Shown: positions 58,793 to 64,000 of the stretch, in pieces
Position numbering within the stretch: the first letter of the stretch is position 1
How the letters are laid out: each line of letters starts with the position of its first letter
Origin: Pelagihabitans sp963710535
Lineage (GTDB): Bacteria > Bacteroidota > Bacteroidia > Flavobacteriales > Flavobacteriaceae
Assembly: GCA_963710535.1 (NCBI GenBank)
Contig: CAVQAW010000008.1
Span: 496,001 to 560,000 of the forward strand
Reading direction: 5' to 3'
Length of the DNA stretch: 64,000 nt
Translations under genes and position numbers: made by a program
The notes under the pieces: model-generated
Told to the model about the DNA's origin: nothing
Seen by the model: the letters and a program-made list of their open reading frames with translations, nothing else
The model's database searches: none

Positions 58793-60568
58793 ATGCAAAA
58801 TATCACCCGTCTCTTCGACTTCCCCTATTACCAATTGGCGCAATACGATCTCAAGGAATGCCTAGTCACCAAATACGAGGGCCAATGGGTGGCCACTTCC
58901 ACCAAGGAATATATCAATAAAGCCAATGCGATCAGTCGTGCCCTACTTCGCCTTGGGGTAAAACCGAACGATAAAATTGCCTTGATATCAATGACCAATC
59001 GCACGGAGTGGAACATTATGGATATCGGCATTCTTCAATTGGGGGCGCAGAACGTTCCCATCTATCCCACCATCTCCCAGGAAGACTATGCCTATGTGCT
59101 CAACCATTCCGAATCGAAATATTGTTTTGTATCCTGCAGTGAAATCCATGAAAAGGTCAAGGCCATTCAAGATCAGGTGCCTTCTTTAAAAGGCGTTTAT
59201 TCCTTCGATCAACTCTCAACTTGCAAAAATTGGAAAGAATTGCTCGAATTGGGGGCCGATACCGCCAACCAAAACGAAGTCGACAAGTTAAAGGATGCCG
59301 TGAAGCCAAGCGATCTGGCCACCTTGATCTATACCTCGGGCACTACCGGAAGGCCCAAGGGGGTGATGTTATCGCACAGCAACGTGGTGAGCAATACCCT
59401 GGAAAGTTGCAAGCGGCTGGCCATTGAATACGGCAAAGCCAGATGCTTGAGTTTTCTGCCTGTATGTCATATCTATGAGCGCATGATGATGTACCTCTAT
59501 CAATATGCAGGGGTTTCGATATATTTTGCCGAATCGATGGAGAAGATCAGCGACAACCTCAAAGAAGTGGCCCCTCATGTGATGACAGCGGTGCCGCGCT
59601 TGCTGGAAAAGGTATATGACAAGATTATCGCCAAAGGCACGGACCTGACAGGGATAAAGAAGAAATTATTTTTTTGGGCTGTGGCAGTGGGGTTGAAATA
59701 CGAACCATATGGCCAAAACGGCTGGTGGTACGAGCAGCAATTGGCCTTGGCCCGAAAGATAATTTTTAGCAAATGGAAAGAAGGCCTTGGTGGCAACCTC
59801 TCCCTCATTTCTTCCGGCAGCGCTGCGCTCCAGCCCAGACTGGCTAGAATTTTCAATGCCGCCGGGATGGGCGTCATGGAAGGTTACGGACTTACGGAGA
59901 CTTCCCCGGTAGTTTCGGTGAACGATATGCGCAATGGTGGATTCCGAATCGGCACTGTTGGTAGACTGCTCGATCGTACCGAAGTGAAAATTGCTGTGGA
60001 TGGAGAAATATGTGTTAAGGGGCCCCAAGTGATGATGGGCTACTATAAAGACCCGGAGAAAACGGCGGAAGTGATGATCGATGGCTATTTCCACACCGGC
60101 GATATCGGGGAAATAGATGCTGACGGATTTTTGAGGATCACCGATAGGAAAAAGGAAATGTTCAAAACCTCCGGCGGGAAATATGTAGCGCCACAATTGC
60201 TTGAAAACCGTTTTAAACAATCGCGTTTTATCGAACAGATCATGGTCGTGGGTGAGGGTGAAAAAATGCCCGCTGCCCTCATACAGCCCGATTTTGTGTT
60301 TTTGCGGGACTGGGCCAAGAAACATCAGCTTGCTTATTCTTCTGACGCTGAAATGATCAAGGACCAAGTGGTTTTAGATCGTTATCAGGAAGAAGTTGAT
60401 TCGGCCAACGAGAGTTTTGCCAAATGGGAAAAAGTAAAACAATTTCGACTTACCCCTGAAATTTGGAGCATAGAAGGGGGGCATTTGACCCCAACCATGA
60501 AATTGAAGCGAAAAGCCATCAAAGCGATCTACATCGACCTTTACAATTCCATCTATCAGCATTCTTAA
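58793..60568 (+). CDS. Long-chain fatty acid-CoA ligase (AMP-forming acyl-CoA synthetase)
   Basis: This 591-residue AMP-binding enzyme activates fatty acids to acyl-CoA. Core motifs: P-loop LIYTSGTTGRPKGVMLSHSN, EGYGLTETSPVVSVN, the hinge and Lys segment HTGDIGEIDADGFLRITDRKKEMFKTSGGKYVAPQ. The C-terminal Lys segment is in GGHLTPTMKLKRKAI. It belongs to the FAA1/FadD15 group of long-chain ligases. It is followed by a MarR regulator and beta-oxidation genes, so it probably supplies that pathway. The 237 bp before it contain TATATTTG at 58623-58630, a possible -7 box, and nothing else recognisable. Confidence 0.92.
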   Translation: MQNITRLFDFPYYQLAQYDLKECLVTKYEGQWVATSTKEYINKANAISRALLRLGVKPNDKIALISMTNRTEWNIMDIGILQLGAQNVPIYPTISQEDYAYVLNHSESKYCFVSCSEIHEKVKAIQDQVPSLKGVYSFDQLSTCKNWKELLELGADTANQNEVDKLKDAVKPSDLATLIYTSGTTGRPKGVMLSHSNVVSNTLESCKRLAIEYGKARCLSFLPVCHIYERMMMYLYQYAGVSIYFAESMEKISDNLKEVAPHVMTAVPRLLEKVYDKIIAKGTDLTGIKKKLFFWAVAVGLKYEPYGQNGWWYEQQLALARKIIFSKWKEGLGGNLSLISSGSAALQPRLARIFNAAGMGVMEGYGLTETSPVVSVNDMRNGGFRIGTVGRLLDRTEVKIAVDGEICVKGPQVMMGYYKDPEKTAEVMIDGYFHTGDIGEIDADGFLRITDRKKEMFKTSGGKYVAPQLLENRFKQSRFIEQIMVVGEGEKMPAALIQPDFVFLRDWAKKHQLAYSSDAEMIKDQVVLDRYQEEVDSANESFAKWEKVKQFRLTPEIWSIEGGHLTPTMKLKRKAIKAIYIDLYNSIYQHS

Positions 60569-60682
60569 ATGCCGACTTCCTAAATTCCCGAACGGAAATG
60601 GCAAATATTCCCTGGGATTGATATCCAAAGGTTTTGTTGTTTCAACGGTTTGACATACCCCGGTTTCCCTTGAAAAATTTAT

Positions 60683-60710
60683 AAATATATTATGCATGCA
60701 TAATATATTT
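60683..60710. promoter_or_regulatory. Perfect 28-bp palindrome, likely MarR operator
   Basis: Each 14-nt half is the exact reverse complement of the other, centred on TGCA/TGCA at 60696/60697. It ends 5 bp before the -7 box (60715) and so covers the -33 region of the marR promoter. A dimeric MarR protein binding here would block RNA polymerase. The MarR gene follows, suggesting autoregulation together with the fad genes. Confidence 0.8.
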
Positions 60711-60714
60711 TTGG

Positions 60715-60722
60715 TATATTTG
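60715..60722 (+). promoter_or_regulatory. -7 promoter box of the marR-fad operon
   Basis: TATATTTG fits TAnnTTTG and lies 5 bp after the palindrome, with a predicted leader of about 15 nt before the MarR ATG. Confidence 0.6.
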
Positions 60723-60741
60723 AAAGCCCACAACAGAAAAC

Positions 60742-61194
60742 ATGAAGGATATTACGATCGATTATGCCCTGCGAGCCACATGGCAAGCAGTGGCCCGAAT
60801 GTACAACGAAGAGGCCAAAATCTTTGACTCAACCATGGCGGTCGGTTTCACCTTGCTGAGCATCGATCCCAAAACGGGCACTCCTTCCACGGCATTGGGC
60901 CCCAAAATGGGAATGGAAGCTACGAGCCTTAGCCGTATCTTGAAGAGTATGGAGGAAAAAGGGTTGATCGAACGAAAGCCTAATCCGAATGATGGTAGGG
61001 GCGTCTTGATCTATTTAACCCCTTTTGGGTTGGAAAAAAGAACGGACTCCAAAGCAGTGGTCCTTCAATTCAACGAGGCAGTGAAAGCGAGCGTATCCAA
61101 AGACAAGTTGGATTGCTTTTTTGAAGTGATGGATACGATCAATCAACTGATCGCTGAAAAGGCCATCTATAATAAGGTTACGAAAACAAATTAA
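60742..61194 (+). CDS. MarR family transcriptional regulator of the fatty acid degradation genes
   Basis: This is a 150-residue winged-helix regulator. The DNA-binding region reads MGMEATSLSRILKSMEEKGLIERKPNPNDGRGVLIYLTPFG, the MarR recognition helix and wing with the conserved Asp-x-Arg. Helices at both ends form the dimer. It precedes the FadN-type gene by 11 bp and has a 28-bp palindrome in its own promoter. An acyl-CoA is the probable inducer, by analogy with other regulators of beta-oxidation; that is inference. Confidence 0.92.
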   Translation: MKDITIDYALRATWQAVARMYNEEAKIFDSTMAVGFTLLSIDPKTGTPSTALGPKMGMEATSLSRILKSMEEKGLIERKPNPNDGRGVLIYLTPFGLEKRTDSKAVVLQFNEAVKASVSKDKLDCFFEVMDTINQLIAEKAIYNKVTKTN

Positions 61195-61205
61195 CCAATA
61201 CATTA

Positions 61206-63611
61206 ATGAACAAGCACATTAAAAAAGTAGCCGTTATCGGTTCTGGCATCATGGGAAGCGGTATTGCCTGCCATTTTGCCAATATCGGGGTCGAAGTACT
61301 CTTGCTCGACATCATACCCCGAGAACTTAGCGATAAGGAAATAGCCAAAGGGTTAACCTTGGAAAACAAAGGGGTCAGAAACCGACTTGTTAACGAATCT
61401 TTGGCCAATGCCTTGAAATCAAAGCCTTCCCCTATCTACCATCAAGATTTTGCCCAACGAATCACCACCGGGAATTTGGAAGACGATATAGCGAAAGTCG
61501 GATCGGTGGATTGGATCATTGAGGTGGTTGTAGAGCGGTTGGATATTAAAAAAATAGTATTCGAAAAACTCGAAAAGCATAGAAAACCAGGAACCCTTAT
61601 TACCTCCAACACCTCAGGTATCCCCATCAAATTCATGAGCGAAGGTCGAAGCGATGACTTTCAGAAAAATTTTTGCGGGACCCATTTTTTTAACCCTGCG
61701 CGATACCTGAAATTGTTCGAAATCATCCCAGGTCCGAAAACTTCCCGGGAAGTATTGGATTTTCTGAATGGCTACGGGGAAAAATTTCTGGGCAAAACAT
61801 CGGTGGTCGCTAAGGATACCCCGGCTTTCATCGGCAACCGGATCGGAATTTTCAGTATCCAGAGCCTATTTCATATGGTCAAGGAAATGGGACTTACCGT
61901 TGAGGAAGTCGATAAATTAACGGGGCCGGTCATCGGCAGACCGAAGTCGGCTACCTTCCGAACCGTTGACGTTGTGGGCTTGGATACCCTGGTACATGTG
62001 GCCAACGGTATTTACGGAAACTGCAAGGACGATGAGCGGCACGAACTGTTCAAACTGCCCGATTTCATCGAAACCATGATGGAAAACAAATGGCTAGGCA
62101 GCAAATCGGGACAGGGGTTTTATAAAAAAGTGACCGCGGCCGGTGGTAAGAGTGAAATCATGACCCTTGATTTGGATACGCTGGAATACCGCGCCAACAA
62201 AAAAGCCAGTTTCGCCACTCTGGAAGGTACCAAGACCATTGAAAAGGTCATCGATCGTTTTAAAATATTGATCAAAGGAAAAGATAAGGCAGGCGATTTT
62301 TATAGAAAGAGCTTTGGGGCCCTATTTGCCTATGTATCGCAAAGAATCCCTGAAATTTCCGACGAGCTATACAAAATAGATGATGCCATGAAAGCCGGTT
62401 TTGGTTGGGAACATGGCCCTTTTCAGATTTGGGATGCCATTGGTCTGGAGAAAGGCTTGGAACTGATCAAAAATGAAGGACTTGTGGCGGCCGATTGGAT
62501 AAAAACCATGAAAACAGCTGGGGTCAGCTCATTTTACAATGTAAAGGAGGGAGCCGGCTATTACTATGACATTCCCAAGAAATCGTTCCAAAAAATCCCT
62601 GGACAGGATGCCTTTATCATTCTAGACAACATCAGAAAATCCAAGGAAGTCTTTAAGAACAGTGGCGTTGTGGTAGAGGATCTGGGCGATGGTATTTTGA
62701 ATGTTGAATTTCAATCTAAAATGAACACCATAGGCGGTGACGTCCTGGCCGGACTCAACAAGGCCATCGATTTGGCCGAGAAAGACTTTCAAGGACTCGT
62801 GGTGGGCAATCAGGCGGCGAATTTTTCCGTTGGCGCGAACATAGGAATGATTTTTATGATGGCCGTGGAGCAGGAATACGATGAGCTGAATATGGCCATC
62901 AAAATGTTCCAAGACACCATGATGCGCATGCGCTACTCCAGTATTCCAACGGTTTCAGCACCACATGGAATGTGCTTGGGCGGCGGTTGTGAACTATCCA
63001 TGCATGCCGATAAGGTGGTCGCTGCGGCGGAAACCTATATCGGTTTGGTCGAATTTGGCGTAGGCGTGATACCCGGAGGTGGCGGTTCCAAGGAAATGGC
63101 CTTAAGGGCCTCCGATACCTTCAAAAAAAATGATGTGGAGCTCAACGTCCTTCAAGAATATTTCTTGGCCATCGGAATGGCAAAGGTATCCACCTCGGCC
63201 TATGAGGCCTTTGATCTGGGTATCTTACAGAAAGGTAAGGATATCGTTGTTGTCAACAGAGACCGACAAATCGCCACTGCGAAAGCCTATGCAAAATTGA
63301 TGGCCGAATCGGGCTATACGCAGCCCCCTCGGCGCAAAGATGTAAAGGTACTGGGGAAACAGGCCTTGGGCATGTTCCTGGTAGGCACCGATTCCATGGA
63401 AGCGGGCCATTATATTTCCGAACACGATAAAAAAATCGCCAATAAGTTGGCCTACGTCATGGCGGGCGGTGACCTCTCCGAGGCCACCTTGGTCACAGAG
63501 CAATATCTGCTCGATTTGGAACGGGAAGCCTTCCTATCACTATGTACCGAGAAAAAGACCTTGGAGCGCATTCAACAGATGCTCAAAACAGGCAAACCTT
63601 TAAGAAACTAA
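61206..63611 (+). CDS. 3-hydroxyacyl-CoA dehydrogenase / enoyl-CoA hydratase, FadN-type
   Basis: This is an 801-residue bifunctional beta-oxidation enzyme. The order is dehydrogenase first (KKVAVIGSGIMGSGIACHFANIGVEVLLLDI for NAD, HFFNPARYLKLFEIIPGPKTS, then the two C-terminal dehydrogenase domains) and hydratase last (about residues 495-720: GLVVGNQAANFSVGANIG, PHGMCLGGGCELSMHADKV, ETYIGLVEFGVGVIPGGGGSKEMALRA). That is the FadN (Bacillus YusL) layout, the reverse of E. coli FadB. Glu residues of the hydratase are kept. It sits between marR and the thiolase gene. Confidence 0.93.
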   Translation: MNKHIKKVAVIGSGIMGSGIACHFANIGVEVLLLDIIPRELSDKEIAKGLTLENKGVRNRLVNESLANALKSKPSPIYHQDFAQRITTGNLEDDIAKVGSVDWIIEVVVERLDIKKIVFEKLEKHRKPGTLITSNTSGIPIKFMSEGRSDDFQKNFCGTHFFNPARYLKLFEIIPGPKTSREVLDFLNGYGEKFLGKTSVVAKDTPAFIGNRIGIFSIQSLFHMVKEMGLTVEEVDKLTGPVIGRPKSATFRTVDVVGLDTLVHVANGIYGNCKDDERHELFKLPDFIETMMENKWLGSKSGQGFYKKVTAAGGKSEIMTLDLDTLEYRANKKASFATLEGTKTIEKVIDRFKILIKGKDKAGDFYRKSFGALFAYVSQRIPEISDELYKIDDAMKAGFGWEHGPFQIWDAIGLEKGLELIKNEGLVAADWIKTMKTAGVSSFYNVKEGAGYYYDIPKKSFQKIPGQDAFIILDNIRKSKEVFKNSGVVVEDLGDGILNVEFQSKMNTIGGDVLAGLNKAIDLAEKDFQGLVVGNQAANFSVGANIGMIFMMAVEQEYDELNMAIKMFQDTMMRMRYSSIPTVSAPHGMCLGGGCELSMHADKVVAAAETYIGLVEFGVGVIPGGGGSKEMALRASDTFKKNDVELNVLQEYFLAIGMAKVSTSAYEAFDLGILQKGKDIVVVNRDRQIATAKAYAKLMAESGYTQPPRRKDVKVLGKQALGMFLVGTDSMEAGHYISEHDKKIANKLAYVMAGGDLSEATLVTEQYLLDLEREAFLSLCTEKKTLERIQQMLKTGKPLRN

Positions 63612-63614
63612 TCT

Positions 63615-64000
63615 ATGAAGACAGCATATATCGTTAAGGCATACAGAACCGCAGTGGGCAAGGCGCCCAGAGGGGTGTTCCGTTTTAAAAGGCCCGATGA
63701 ACTCGCGGCGGAAACCATCGAGCACATGATGAAGGAAGTGCCACAGCTCGACAAGAAAAGAATTGATGATGTCATCGTAGGCAACGCAATGCCCGAAGCG
63801 GAACAAGGCCTCAATGTTGCCAGATTGATTTCGCTCATGGGATTGGACATCGACGATGTTCCCGGGGTCACCGTAAACCGTTATTGTGCTTCCGGCATAG
63901 AAACCATTGGCATAGCCACAGCTAAAATTCAGGCCGGAATGGCCGACTGCATCATTGCGGGCGGGGCGGAAAGCATGAGCTATATCCCCATGGGGGGGTA
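63615..64000 (+). CDS. Acetyl-CoA acyltransferase (thiolase), partial at right edge
   Basis: The first 128 codons of a thiolase are present; the gene runs off the window. It starts KTAYIVKAYRTAVGKAPRG. The active-site Cys is in VTVNRYCASGIETIGIAT, and GMADCIIAGGAESMSYIPMG follows. It would cleave 3-ketoacyl-CoA to acetyl-CoA and a shortened acyl-CoA. It begins 3 bp after the FadN-type stop, so marR, fadN and this gene form one operon. Confidence 0.93.
   Translation, partial: MKTAYIVKAYRTAVGKAPRGVFRFKRPDELAAETIEHMMKEVPQLDKKRIDDVIVGNAMPEAEQGLNVARLISLMGLDIDDVPGVTVNRYCASGIETIGIATAKIQAGMADCIIAGGAESMSYIPMGG

Overview
The window is a chromosomal stretch of a Bacteroidota bacterium, almost certainly family Flavobacteriaceae. 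The evidence is the protein families present (DUF4252, DUF4199, DUF6263-like, GlmU-like and SatD/DUF3307 proteins, a long L31 type B, a flavobacterial-type L34), a TonB-dependent receptor and many lipoproteins, and the recurrent Bacteroidetes promoter box TAnnTTTG upstream of genes. The genus cannot be fixed from the sequence alone. Genes are densely packed. I see no rRNA, tRNA, IS element, prophage or CRISPR array.

Layout. 1-6.5 kb: end of a YihY/BrkB membrane protein, nadC, rlmH, a fused phosphoserine phosphatase/phosphoglycerate dehydrogenase, a SatD-DUF3307 pair preceded by three 28-bp tandem repeats, an isoprenylcysteine-methyltransferase-like protein and rdgB. 6.6-15.6 kb: DEAD-box helicase, a CarboxypepD_reg-like protein, a GH13 amylase lipoprotein, VOC and SRPBCC proteins, trmH, a class III sirtuin, a small helical protein and purB. 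15.6-24 kb is the most accessory-like part: an ECF sigma factor, a putative anti-sigma and three DUF4252 proteins, divergent from a lipoprotein made of five 97-residue Ig-like repeats, followed by two S41 protease paralogues, the second frameshifted. 24-29.2 kb: a vitamin B12 import locus, with a btuB-like receptor under a cobalamin riboswitch divergent from btuFCD. 29.2-38.6 kb: a frameshifted rmuC, a thioesterase, the oxidative pentose phosphate genes (pgl-zwf divergent from gnd), a short carB and rpmH.

38.7-50.8 kb: envelope proteins, a lytic transglycosylase, an alpha/beta hydrolase, a small GNAT preceded by an intrinsic terminator in its leader, mtaB, a GlmU-like protein, rpmE type B, DUF4199, then glycosyltransferase, phosphohexomutase and MsbA-like exporter. 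50.8-58.6 kb: a second ECF sigma cassette (sigma, membrane anti-sigma candidate, Spy-like protein), a beta-propeller protein, an RsmB-like rRNA methyltransferase and purL. 58.8-64 kb: fatty acid degradation (acyl-CoA ligase, a MarR regulator with a perfect 28-bp palindrome in its promoter, a FadN-type bifunctional enzyme and the start of a thiolase).

Most of the window is housekeeping. The best candidates for poorly described biology are the SatD/DUF3307 pair with its tandem-repeat promoter, the ECF/anti-sigma/triple-DUF4252 cassette with the divergent Ig-like repeat lipoprotein, and the terminator-bearing leader before the GNAT gene. Two genes (the second S41 protease and rmuC) each carry an apparent one-base insertion, which may be biological or an assembly error. 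All family assignments come from motif recognition by eye; no database search was run.
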